In this document: positions 1 to 7,432 of the stretch, in pieces
How positions within the stretch are numbered: the first letter of the stretch is position 1
Layout: each line of letters begins with the position of its first letter
Assembly: GCA_031404155.1 (NCBI GenBank)
Contig: JANNGZ010000435.1
Coordinates: 1-7,432 of the forward strand
Origin: JANNGZ01 sp031404155
Lineage (GTDB): Bacteria > Pseudomonadota > Gammaproteobacteria > Burkholderiales > Burkholderiaceae_C
Length of the DNA: 7,432 nt
Direction of reading: 5' to 3'
Program-made: the position numbers and the translations under genes
Notes under the pieces: model-generated
The model's database searches: none
What the model was told of the DNA's origin: nothing
The model's input: only the letters and a program-made list of their open reading frames with translations

Positions 1-1263
1 CACCTGCTGCTGCAACTGCGCAGCGAGTGGGGTGTGGCCGGCACCACCTGGCCTGCCGGCACGCTGCTGGTGAGCAACGCCGACGCGTACCTGAACAAGG
101 GCGAGCGCCAATTCGTCGCCCTGTTCACACCCACGGCCACCACCTCGCTCGCGAGCCACACATCCACCAAAACGCATGTGATCCTGAACCTGCTCGACAA
201 GGTCGCCGGCCGCGTCGAGGAGTGGCGAGCGAGCAAAGGTAGTGGCAAGGAAGGCGGCAACACCGTATGGACGAAGCGCGCGGTGAAGGCGCCCTTCCCC
301 GGCACCGTGGGCGTGGCCGCGGTGCACGACCCGCTGCTGAAAACCGACCCGCTGGCCGAGCGCTACGCCCTCACCTACACCGACTTCCTCACCCCCGACT
401 CGCTGGTGCTCGGCAGCACCGGCAGCGACACGCGCGAGCCGCTGAAAGCGCGGCCCGCGTTCTTCGAAGCCCAGGGCATGCGGGTGGAGCAGAAATTCGC
501 GAAGTCGGGTGACGGCACGCAGGTGCCCTACTTCATCGTCTGGCCCAAGGGCACCACAAACGATGGCAGCAACCCGACGCTGCTCTACGGCTACGGCGGC
601 TTCGAACAGTCGATGCAGCCCTGGTACTCCGGCGGCTTTGGCACCGCCTGGTACGCACAAGGCGGCGTGCTGGTGGTGGCCAACATCCGCGGCGGCGGCG
701 AGTTCGGCCCGGCCTGGCACCAGGCCGCGGTGAAGGCCAACAAGCAGAAGAGCTACGACGACTTCATCGCGGTGGCCGAGGACCTGATCGCCACCAAGGT
801 GACCAGCGCACGCCATCTCGGCATAGAAGGCGGCAGCAACGGCGGCCTGCTCGTCGGCGCGGTGATGTTGCAGCGACCCGAACTGTTCAACGCGGTGGTC
901 TGCCAGGTGCCACTGCTGGACATGAAGCGGTACCACAAGCTGCTGGCCGGCGCCTCCTGGATGGCCGAATACGGCAACCCCGACGACGCGGCCGAGTGGG
1001 CGTTCATCTCCAAATACAGCCCATACCAGAACGTGCGCGTGGGCATGAAGCTGCCCAAGGTGTTGTTCACCACCTCCACCCGCGACGACCGCGTGCACCC
1101 CGGCCACGCCCGCAAGATGGTGGCGCGCATGACCGAGCTGGGCTACGCGCCGCTGTACTACGAGAACATCGAGGGTGGGCACGCGGGCGCGGCGGACAAC
1201 AGCCAGCGCGCGGACATGATGGCGTTGGAGTTTGCGTATTTGTGGTTGCGGCTGGGGCGGTGA
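1..1263 (+). CDS. Prolyl oligopeptidase family serine peptidase (S9), C-terminal part; 5' end outside the window
   Basis: This is a serine peptidase of the alpha/beta-hydrolase type that, in family S9A, cleaves short peptides after proline. The reading frame is open from base 1 with no stop, so the N-terminus lies outside the window; the GTG at 34 is internal, not a start. The first ~170 residues read as the end of the beta-propeller domain. The catalytic domain follows, starting near YFIVWPKG (bases 529-552). The full triad is visible: the nucleophile Ser in GGSNGG (codon 835-837), Asp in the DDRVHPGHA stretch (second Asp, codon 1087-1089) and His in EGGHAG (codon 1180-1182). The family hallmarks GYGGF and NIRGGGEFG are also intact. 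The frame ends with TGA at 1261-1263 after a normal C-terminal helix (FAYLWLRLG). The exact substrate and whether the protein is exported cannot be told without the N-terminus. Confidence 0.95.
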   Translation, partial: HLLLQLRSEWGVAGTTWPAGTLLVSNADAYLNKGERQFVALFTPTATTSLASHTSTKTHVILNLLDKVAGRVEEWRASKGSGKEGGNTVWTKRAVKAPFPGTVGVAAVHDPLLKTDPLAERYALTYTDFLTPDSLVLGSTGSDTREPLKARPAFFEAQGMRVEQKFAKSGDGTQVPYFIVWPKGTTNDGSNPTLLYGYGGFEQSMQPWYSGGFGTAWYAQGGVLVVANIRGGGEFGPAWHQAAVKANKQKSYDDFIAVAEDLIATKVTSARHLGIEGGSNGGLLVGAVMLQRPELFNAVVCQVPLLDMKRYHKLLAGASWMAEYGNPDDAAEWAFISKYSPYQNVRVGMKLPKVLFTTSTRDDRVHPGHARKMVARMTELGYAPLYYENIEGGHAGAADNSQRADMMALEFAYLWLRLGR

Positions 1264-1310
1264 GGGTCAGAGCCGTGCCGCCCTGCGCGCACCGGGCGCC
1301 GCAAGATTCA

Positions 1311-1334
1311 GCGGTTGACCGCAAAGCAACTTGC
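1311..1334. promoter_or_regulatory. Short inverted repeats inside the brnTA promoter, possible operator
   Basis: Two small dyads sit on the promoter: gcgg-ttga-ccgc (1311-1322) over the -35 box and gcaa-c-ttgc (1326-1334) in the spacer. BrnA antitoxins are known to bind and repress their own promoter, alone or with BrnT, so these are plausible operator half-sites. The arms are only 4 bases, so they could be chance. Confidence 0.3.
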
Positions 1335-1343
1335 ATCTACATT
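1315..1343 (+). promoter_or_regulatory. Putative sigma70-type promoter of brnTA
   Basis: TTGACC (1315-1320, 5 of 6 match to TTGACA) is separated by 17 bases from TACATT (1338-1343, 4 of 6 match to TATAAT). It lies directly ahead of the brnT ATG at 1351. With the usual 6-7 base distance, transcription would begin at about 1349-1351, on or next to the start codon. This is a pattern match only. Confidence 0.5.
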
Positions 1344-1350
1344 CTGAGGC

Positions 1351-1617
1351 ATGATCACCTGGGAAGAACCCAAGCGCAAACTCAATCTCAAGAAGCACAA
1401 CATTGATCTTGCCGAACTTGAGAGCGCCTTCGACTTCCCGATGGTCACGGTAGAAGATGATCGCGAAACCTATGGTGAACTACGACTACAAAGCTTGGCG
1501 ATGTGGCGTGGACGGGTCGTCTTCTTGGTGTGGACCGAACGGCAAGACGCCGCTCATTTGATCTCGTGCCGCTATGCAGACCGCTCGCAAATCCAAGACT
1601 ACTTTGAAAGTCTTTAG
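1351..1617 (+). CDS. brnT: BrnT family toxin (type II toxin-antitoxin)
   Basis: The 88-residue product is a BrnT toxin, a small RelE-fold ribonuclease that inhibits translation until bound by its antitoxin BrnA. The family signatures are present in order: the N-terminal W-E-x-x-K-x-x-x-N-x-x-K-H pattern (W4, K8, N12, K15, H16), the central D-R-E-T-Y-G-E-x-R block (residues 37-45), the hydrophobic strand RVVFLVW (55-61) and the ISCRYA strand (71-76). Length is normal for the family. The ATG at 1351 is the only start that keeps the N-terminal motif. A GAGG at 1345-1348 lies too close (2 bases) for a normal ribosome-binding site. The last 44 bases overlap brnA in another frame. Toxin-first order is typical for brnTA. 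Neighbouring sequence is more AT-rich than the flanking genes, as expected for an acquired module. Confidence 0.93.
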   Translation: MITWEEPKRKLNLKKHNIDLAELESAFDFPMVTVEDDRETYGELRLQSLAMWRGRVVFLVWTERQDAAHLISCRYADRSQIQDYFESL

Positions 1618-1930
1618 CTCGCACCAAGTCGCCGCCGCGAAGGCTGCGGCTGCGCCACCAGCGCCTCCCGACGGAATCGCCTGGAAGCGTGGAGTTGTCA
1701 CGCCAGGCGGAGGAGTCGCGGCGACGATCGGCGCTCTGCGAAAAGTGCGTGGGAAGAACAAGAACCCGACCAAAGAACAGGTTGCAATTCGGTTCGACCC
1801 CGAGGTTCTCGCAGCATTTCGGGCCGATGGTCCAGGTTGGCAAACTCGGATGAACACCGCCCTCAAGGAATGGCTCATTGAGCATCAGCCGACGCCTCGC
1901 CGTCGTCGTGTGTCGCATGCGGATGGTTGA
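1574..1930 (+). CDS. brnA: BrnA family antitoxin
   Basis: The 118-residue product matches the BrnA antitoxin. It carries the hallmark stretch RGKNKNPTKEQVAIRFDPEV (residues 59-78), followed by LAAFRADGPGWQTRMNTALKEWL (within 79-101). Together these form the ribbon-helix-helix DNA-binding domain. The N-terminal ~50 residues (Ala/Pro-rich, with K and R) would contact BrnT, judging from the family. The ATG at 1574 lies 44 bases before the brnT stop, so translation is probably coupled to the toxin and both come from the promoter at 1315. BrnA should neutralise BrnT and autoregulate the operon. The C-terminal tail after the helix is short and basic (PTPRRRRVSHADG). Internal in-frame starts further down would remove the toxin-binding part, so the long form is preferred. 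Confidence 0.93.
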   Translation: MQTARKSKTTLKVFSSHQVAAAKAAAAPPAPPDGIAWKRGVVTPGGGVAATIGALRKVRGKNKNPTKEQVAIRFDPEVLAAFRADGPGWQTRMNTALKEWLIEHQPTPRRRRVSHADG

Positions 1931-2433
1931 TCGGATGGCCTGAGTTTTCTAGTCCCGGGCGCCGCTACGTCGAGGTGGATGCTGTCTTTGTGCCCATCCA
2001 AATTGACGTGAACGCTGCCGGTGATAGATTTACCTATGGCCCGTCTCCTCGTAAGCTGGCAACGCCCCGCCCGACCATCGGCCCGGTGCATTGGTGTAGC
2101 TCGGCAGGCCCTGGGCCTGCAACGACCAAGAAGGGGTTTAAGACACATGTCTACATGGAGAAAGGGCGAGTCGATTGCACTGACGGAGGCTGCTACGTAC
2201 TCATAAGGTTTGACGAGCAGGCGGTCGAACAATTTTTGGGCTTCCCTGCCAAAGGGGCCGAGAATCGTTACCTGTTCATTGAACCAACTGAACGATTTGT
2301 AGGTCGGCCACTTGCCGCAAAACGGATTCGCATTGGAGTACCGGTCTACCAAGCTGGCCGTCAGATGTTCGACTTCACCAACGATGCATCTCCAGTGTGG
2401 CATGAAGCGAAGGCGACCAAGCAAGTACGCTAG
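1927..2433 (+). CDS. Hypothetical protein; C-terminal half resembles a conserved small-protein domain, N-terminal half does not
   Basis: The frame runs from a TTG at 1927 (overlapping the brnA stop as TTGA) to TAG at 2431-2433, giving 168 residues. From about residue 70 it reads like a conserved proteobacterial domain of unknown function that I recall as hypothetical proteins with the pattern EKGQxxCxxxxCxVxVRFD...FI...xRFVxxLxxAKRxRIxVxxYQxGxxxFxFD. Here this is MEKGRVDCTDGGCYVLIRFD, then YLFIEPTERFVG and AAKRIRIGVPVYQAGRQMFDF, with paired cysteines C84 and C89. The first ~65 residues lack the expected upstream part and read like non-coding sequence, so this may be a 5'-truncated gene or one whose real start is GTG 1975, GTG 1990 or ATG 2155. 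No function can be assigned. Base composition matches the brnTA block: row 2221-2280 has 31 G/C of 60. It could be an expressed remnant or a pseudogene. Confidence 0.5.
   Translation: MIGWPEFSSPGRRYVEVDAVFVPIQIDVNAAGDRFTYGPSPRKLATPRPTIGPVHWCSSAGPGPATTKKGFKTHVYMEKGRVDCTDGGCYVLIRFDEQAVEQFLGFPAKGAENRYLFIEPTERFVGRPLAAKRIRIGVPVYQAGRQMFDFTNDASPVWHEAKATKQVR
2104..2120. repeat. 17-base near-perfect palindrome (8-base arms, 1-base centre)
   Basis: The arms are gcaggccc (2104-2111) and gggcctgc (2113-2120), separated by a single T. The palindrome lies at the boundary between the poorly conserved and the conserved half of the 1927-2433 ORF. No T-run follows, so it is not a convincing terminator. It could be a protein-binding site or the edge of a repeat element. 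Confidence 0.5.
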
Positions 2434-2485
2434 ACATCCGCTTGTGTCCAACATCGAAGTGCAGCGGGCGAGTCTCGAAAGACAG

Positions 2486-3319
2486 ATGGCTGAGACCCTT
2501 CGCCACCACCCTCTCGACGCGCAAACCATCGCCGGCTACGCCCTCATCGGCGCCGTCCCGATCCGCGGCGCGCTCAACGCTGCCGACCTCGCGCGGCTCG
2601 CGCGCGGCATCGAAGCGAACCTCGCCGCACCCGGCCCGCTCGCCCTGGTGGCCAGCGGCGCCGACGATCCCGGGCGCTTCTTCGAGGACTTCTGCAACTG
2701 GCAGCGCATCGCCGAATACGAGGCCACGCTGCGCGACTCGGCGTTGCCGCATATCGCGGCGCAGTTGATGCAAAGCGAGGCGGTGCGGCTGTACCACGAC
2801 CACCTGCTCGTCAAGGAGCCGGGCACCCGCGCGCCGACGCCATGGCACCAGGACCAGCCCTACTACAACGTGAGCGGGCGGCAGAACGTGAGCTTCTGGA
2901 TTCCGGTGGATGCGGTGAGCGAGGCGACGACGCTGAAGTTCCTGGCCGGCTCGCACCTCGGGCCGTGGCTGATGCCGCGCACCTTTCAAACGCTGCAGGC
3001 GAAGTGGTTCCCCGAGGGCTCGCTGGCCGACATCCCCGAGATGAACGCGCCCACGATGCAAGCGCAGGTGGTGGGCTGGGCGCTCGAGCCGGGCGACTGC
3101 GTTGCGTTTCACATGCTCACGCTGCATGCGGCCTCGGGCACCAGCACGCGGCGGCGTGTGTTCAGCGCGCGCTACCTCGGCGACGATGCGCGCCACGCAC
3201 CGCGGCACTGGCGCACCTCGCCGCCGTTCGAAGGCCTGGCCAGCGAGCTGGCGGCCGGCGCGCCGATGGCGCATGCGTTGTTCCCGTTGGTGTGGGGCGG
3301 CGCCGGCTCACCCGGGTGA
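2486..3319 (+). CDS. Phytanoyl-CoA dioxygenase (PhyH) family protein
   Basis: This is a non-heme Fe(II)/2-oxoglutarate-dependent dioxygenase of the PhyH family, which hydroxylates a small-molecule or acyl substrate; the substrate here is unknown. Counting from the ATG at 2486 (277 residues), the metal-binding triad is visible as H121-x-D123 in TPWHQDQPYYN and H214 in MLTLHAASG. Arginines at 222-224 and 229 are positioned for 2-oxoglutarate. The double-stranded beta-helix segments (NVSFWIPVD, LKFLAGSH, GDCVAFH) are clear. The frame is open further upstream to 2312, but that part shares sequence with the AT-richer neighbouring ORF. The high-GC coding style begins at about 2486, after a weak purine stretch (gaaagacag). 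GTG 2459 is an alternative start. The next gene begins 13 bases after the stop, suggesting co-transcription. Confidence 0.88.
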   Translation: MAETLRHHPLDAQTIAGYALIGAVPIRGALNAADLARLARGIEANLAAPGPLALVASGADDPGRFFEDFCNWQRIAEYEATLRDSALPHIAAQLMQSEAVRLYHDHLLVKEPGTRAPTPWHQDQPYYNVSGRQNVSFWIPVDAVSEATTLKFLAGSHLGPWLMPRTFQTLQAKWFPEGSLADIPEMNAPTMQAQVVGWALEPGDCVAFHMLTLHAASGTSTRRRVFSARYLGDDARHAPRHWRTSPPFEGLASELAAGAPMAHALFPLVWGGAGSPG

Positions 3320-3332
3320 CGACGCCGCCTTG

Positions 3333-3815
3333 ATGTCTTTCTCGCAGCTCGCCCGTTATCTCTGGGCCTCGCCCGCTTCCGCGCTCGGGCTCGTGGCGGC
3401 ACTGCTGCTCTGGCCCTTCGGAGCGCGTGCGCGCTGTGTGGACGGCATCGTGGAAATTGCGCCGCGCCGTGCGCCGCGATTCGTGGCGCGGCGCTTCGGC
3501 GCGATCACGCTGGGGCACGTGGTGATCGGCGTCGACTTCGGCACGCTGGACCGGCTGCGCGCGCACGAGCAGGTGCATGTGCGCCAGTACGAACGCTTCG
3601 GGCCGCTGTTCATTGCGCTGTACCTTGGCGACAGCGCCTGGCAGTGGCTGCGCGGGCGCGACGCCTACCGCGACAACCGCTTCGAGCGCGAGGCGCGTGC
3701 GCGGGCTCGGCGGCCAATGTTGCTGCGCTCACGGTCGCGCAGGCGCACACCCACACGCGCAAACCAACACACGCCCACACGCAAGCGCACGGCAAGTCGC
3801 GCTGAGAGGCCGTGA
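3333..3815 (+). CDS. Hypothetical protein with N-terminal hydrophobic segment and HExxH motif
   Basis: The 160-residue product has a hydrophobic N-terminal segment (about residues 13-31, ALGLVAALLLWPFGA) that could be a signal peptide or membrane anchor. It is followed by a compact domain containing HEQVHVRQYERFGPLF (H78, E79, H82) and, 35 residues later, AYRDNRFEREA. HExxH plus a downstream N-x-x-E-x-E-A is the pattern of zinc-dependent gluzincin-like proteins. I recall similar short betaproteobacterial proteins of unknown function sharing HExVHVRQYExWGPLF and NPFEREA, so the gene looks real. Protease activity is inference. The start is ATG 3333, or TTG 3330 just before it, 13 bases after the dioxygenase stop. 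The last ~37 residues (R/T/P-rich, from about 124) look like a lineage-specific low-complexity tail produced by a CA-rich repeat tract. It converges with imuB. Confidence 0.75.
   Translation: MSFSQLARYLWASPASALGLVAALLLWPFGARARCVDGIVEIAPRRAPRFVARRFGAITLGHVVIGVDFGTLDRLRAHEQVHVRQYERFGPLFIALYLGDSAWQWLRGRDAYRDNRFEREARARARRPMLLRSRSRRRTPTRANQHTPTRKRTASRAERP
3743..3790. repeat. CA-rich low-complexity tract (ccacacgc-type units)
   Basis: Imperfect reiterations of cacacgc/cacacc, interrupted by cgcaaacc and cgcaagc. The tract codes for the basic TPTRANQHTPTRKRT tail of the HExxH protein. It is too irregular for a fixed period. Confidence 0.5.
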
Positions 3816-3875
3816 GGCCGAGCGGCCCCCGATGCACCCGCGTCAGGCCTGCGAGCCGGCCCGCACGCGGCTGGC

Positions 3876-5942
<2,067 letters not shown>

Positions 5943-6071
5943 GGTGCGATGGCGATGGCGGGCAGCGGGGGCGATGCGAGCGGAGGCAAGAGGCGTAGTG
6001 CGCTGCGGCCGGCGTCCGGCCACCGGCGGTGCTGCAGGCGGCCGGCGCTGGACGGCGCGGGGTGTCGACGC
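5943..6071 (-). other. imuA-imuB gap or alternative ImuB N-terminal extension
   Basis: There are 129 bases between the imuA stop and the preferred imuB ATG. Part of it (5943-6023) is open in the imuB frame from a GTG. I see no ribosome-binding site, promoter or terminator here. Such a gap is larger than usual for a translationally coupled imuA-imuB pair. Confidence 0.4.
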
Positions 6072-7406
6072 TCAACCCAGGCTGCCCTCGCTGCTTGTCG
6101 CGACAGCCTCCAGCAAGGTTTCACCCCGCGCACCGGTGGCAGCGGCCGATGCCAGCACACCCGGCGCCAACGCCGTGCCCGCTGTTGCACCCGCCGTCAA
6201 CGATGCTGCACCCGCCGGTGCGCTCGACGCCGGCGCTGCACGCGCTGGCTCACCCGGCGGCGCTGCACGCGCCGGTGCCCCACGCCCGCCGCGCAACACC
6301 GGCGGCAGCTCGATGCACAGCGGCCGCACCGCCGCCGGGCCGCGCCGCTTGACGATGTGCAGCAGCAGCCGGTCGGCCGCCGCGGCCGCATTGCGCATAC
6401 CCACCCCTTCGGCCCCAGGGCCCGCACCCACCGCGCTGCCACTGCTCAACATCAAGCGCAGCGGCGCGGGGCTCGGCTGCTGGCGCACCGCGCTGTGGCG
6501 CAACACGAAGGCCGGGCCTTGGTGGGCCTGCGCGGCCAGTTGCAGGCGCCGCAGCGTGTCGGCGCGCACCTGAGCCGGCAGCCAGGCCAGCACCGCGCCC
6601 ACATGCCCGCTTTTGAGCGCCTGCTCCAGCGCCCAGAGCATGTCGGCCGCCGGCAGCAGCTCACGCGCACGGCCATGCGAAGGGGTTGGAGCACCCTGGG
6701 CGCTGCGCGCCGTCCCGCCGAGCGGGAGCAAGCCCATCTTCGGGTGGCCGTGCGATGGGGTTGGGGCACCCTGGGCGCTGCGCGCCGTCCCGCCGAGCGG
6801 GAGCAAGCCCATCTTCGGGCGGCCGTGCGATGGGCTTGGCCTGTCGCGCGCGCGCACCAGCACGAGTTGCCGCGCCGGCACGCCCAGCGCTTCGAGCGCG
6901 GGTGCATGCAGCGTGGCCGGCGGGTCGATGAGCATGAGCGTGCGGCCGGCATGGGCGATGCGCGCGAGCACCGGTGCCAGCAGCCGCCATTCGCCAACGC
7001 CGGGGTGCGGCAGCAGCAGCTCGGTGAGCGAGCGCACCGGCCAGCCGCCGCCGGGCAGCTCGGCGTCGAGCAGCGCGTAGCCGGTGGGCAGCGCAGCGTC
7101 GCGTGAGCGGGCCAGTTGGCTGGCGCGCCACAGCGTGGGGTGCAGTGCCTCGGGCTCGGGCAAAGGGCCACGCGATGAGGAAGCCTGCCCCACCCTGTTC
7201 GCCGCGGGCGATGCCAGCGATGCCGGCGCAGTGAACATCAAGCCCGGTGCGGCAACCGGCGCTGCGGCCCGCGCAGACGACTCAAAGGCCGACTCAAAGG
7301 CCGGCGCAAAGGCAGGTGCAGGTGCAGGTGCAGGTGCAGGTGCAAGCACAGCGGGCAACTCGGCCGGACCGCGCAGCGAGCACACCCCGCCCCCCGGCGC
7401 CCGCAC
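6072..7406 (-). CDS. imuA: ImuA-type translesion synthesis accessory protein (RecA-like fold); start uncertain
   Basis: ImuA is a RecA/SulA-related accessory factor that works with ImuB and DnaE2 in damage-induced mutagenesis. Numbering from GTG 7406 (444 residues), the conserved core begins at LHPTLWRASQLAR (88-100). It continues with LPTGYALLDAELPGGGWP (106-123) and LTELLLPHPGVGEWRLL (127-143). There the Walker A loop is degenerate, without the GKT lysine and threonine. ADMLWALEQALKSGHVGAVLAWL (within 254-276), LRRLQLAAQ, SPAPLRL and VKRRGPAAVRPL end the core near residue 370. Residues ~190-247 are an inserted repeat, and 372-444 form an Ala/Pro-rich tail. The frame stays open to the right window edge. 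ATG 7238 (388 residues) is a good alternative start. The longer form is listed because 7239-7406 keeps GC-rich third positions and in-frame repeats. No SOS (LexA) box is visible before the window ends. Confidence 0.88.
   Translation of the reverse strand: MRAPGGGVCSLRGPAELPAVLAPAPAPAPAPAFAPAFESAFESSARAAAPVAAPGLMFTAPASLASPAANRVGQASSSRGPLPEPEALHPTLWRASQLARSRDAALPTGYALLDAELPGGGWPVRSLTELLLPHPGVGEWRLLAPVLARIAHAGRTLMLIDPPATLHAPALEALGVPARQLVLVRARDRPSPSHGRPKMGLLPLGGTARSAQGAPTPSHGHPKMGLLPLGGTARSAQGAPTPSHGRARELLPAADMLWALEQALKSGHVGAVLAWLPAQVRADTLRRLQLAAQAHQGPAFVLRHSAVRQQPSPAPLRLMLSSGSAVGAGPGAEGVGMRNAAAAADRLLLHIVKRRGPAAVRPLCIELPPVLRGGRGAPARAAPPGEPARAAPASSAPAGAASLTAGATAGTALAPGVLASAAATGARGETLLEAVATSSEGSLG
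6228..6281. repeat. 27-base tandem repeat in the imuA 3' tail (two copies)
   Basis: GAPARAAPP (residues 376-384) and GEPARAAPA (385-393) are adjacent 9-residue units; the + strand shows ggcgctgcacgcgc in each. They belong to the Ala/Pro-rich tail after the conserved ImuA core. Confidence 0.6.
6671..6839. repeat. 75-base hairpin-containing tandem repeat inside imuA (2 full copies + partial third)
   Basis: Copies at 6671-6745 and 6746-6820 match at 71 of 75 bases; a partial third at 6821-6839 matches 18 of 19. Each full copy holds two short hairpins: ggcgc-tgc-gcgcc (6699-6711 in copy 1) and tcccgc-cga-gcggga (6713-6727). The period is 25 codons, giving two near-identical 25-residue units in ImuA (193-242) that start SHGRPKMGLLPLGG. 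The unit lies between the conserved LVLVRA strand and ADMLWALEQAL, probably a surface loop. Confidence 0.95.
7279..7302. repeat. 12-base perfect direct repeat (two copies) near the imuA 5' end
   Basis: gactcaaaggcc occurs at 7279-7290 and 7291-7302. On the minus strand, in the imuA frame, it gives AFESAFES. Confidence 0.85.
7312..7341. repeat. Hexanucleotide gcaggt repeat, five perfect copies, near the imuA 5' end
   Basis: Five perfect gcaggt units; in the imuA frame they encode a Pro-Ala run (about residues 22-31 from GTG 7406). It resembles the Pro-Ala part of the imuB hexanucleotide tract. Confidence 0.92.
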
Positions 7407-7432
7407 CTCGGAGCGCGAGGAACGCGAGGAAC

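Noticed and set aside
1885..2529. 214-residue minus-strand ORF opposite the hypothetical gene
   Set aside because: It crosses several gene boundaries and shows no recognisable domain, while the + strand frame carries a conserved-looking C-terminal half. Not fully excluded for 1931-2125.
2375..3274. 299-residue minus-strand ORF opposite the dioxygenase gene
   Set aside because: R/H-rich translation without domains; the + strand frame carries the intact iron-binding motifs.
3102..3332. Upstream extension of the HExxH gene frame
   Set aside because: The frame is open upstream but overlaps the conserved end of the dioxygenase, and the hydrophobic N-terminal segment fits a start at 3333.
3816..3875. 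Possible bidirectional terminator between the HExxH gene and imuB
   Set aside because: Only a weak ggcc-gagc-ggcc stem is present and there is no T-run on either strand.

Overview
The base composition (about 70% G+C across most of the window, strong G/C preference at third codon positions) and the gene content suggest a betaproteobacterial chromosome, most likely Burkholderiales of the Rubrivivax/Leptothrix/Methylibium type. This is inferred from protein-family resemblance, not from a search.

Layout. Bases 1-1263 (+) carry the C-terminal part of an S9 prolyl oligopeptidase, cut by the window edge. Bases 1315-2433 (+) form a small, visibly more AT-rich accessory block: a good sigma70-like promoter, the toxin gene brnT, the overlapping antitoxin gene brnA, and a hypothetical ORF whose second half looks like a conserved small-protein domain but whose first half does not. 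Bases 2486-3815 (+) return to the high-GC style with a phytanoyl-CoA dioxygenase-family enzyme, followed 13 bases later by a small N-terminally hydrophobic protein with an HExxH motif. Converging on these from the minus strand is an imuA-imuB pair (3876-7406), the accessory part of the ImuA/ImuB/DnaE2 translesion-synthesis mutasome. dnaE2, often the next gene in such operons, is not present immediately downstream.

The most unusual part is the imuA-imuB pair. Both genes contain many tandem-repeat tracts with periods of 6, 12, 24, 27, 36 and 75 bases, all multiples of three, so each stays in frame and adds low-complexity or repeated linker protein between recognisable conserved blocks. One of them, a 75-base unit containing two short hairpins and present in two full copies plus a partial third, looks like a palindromic repeat element that has entered the imuA reading frame. 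No wholly new multi-gene system can be demonstrated here. The best candidates for a second look are the repeat-loaded mutasome genes, the hairpin element inside imuA, the putatively leaderless brnTA promoter and the HExxH protein.
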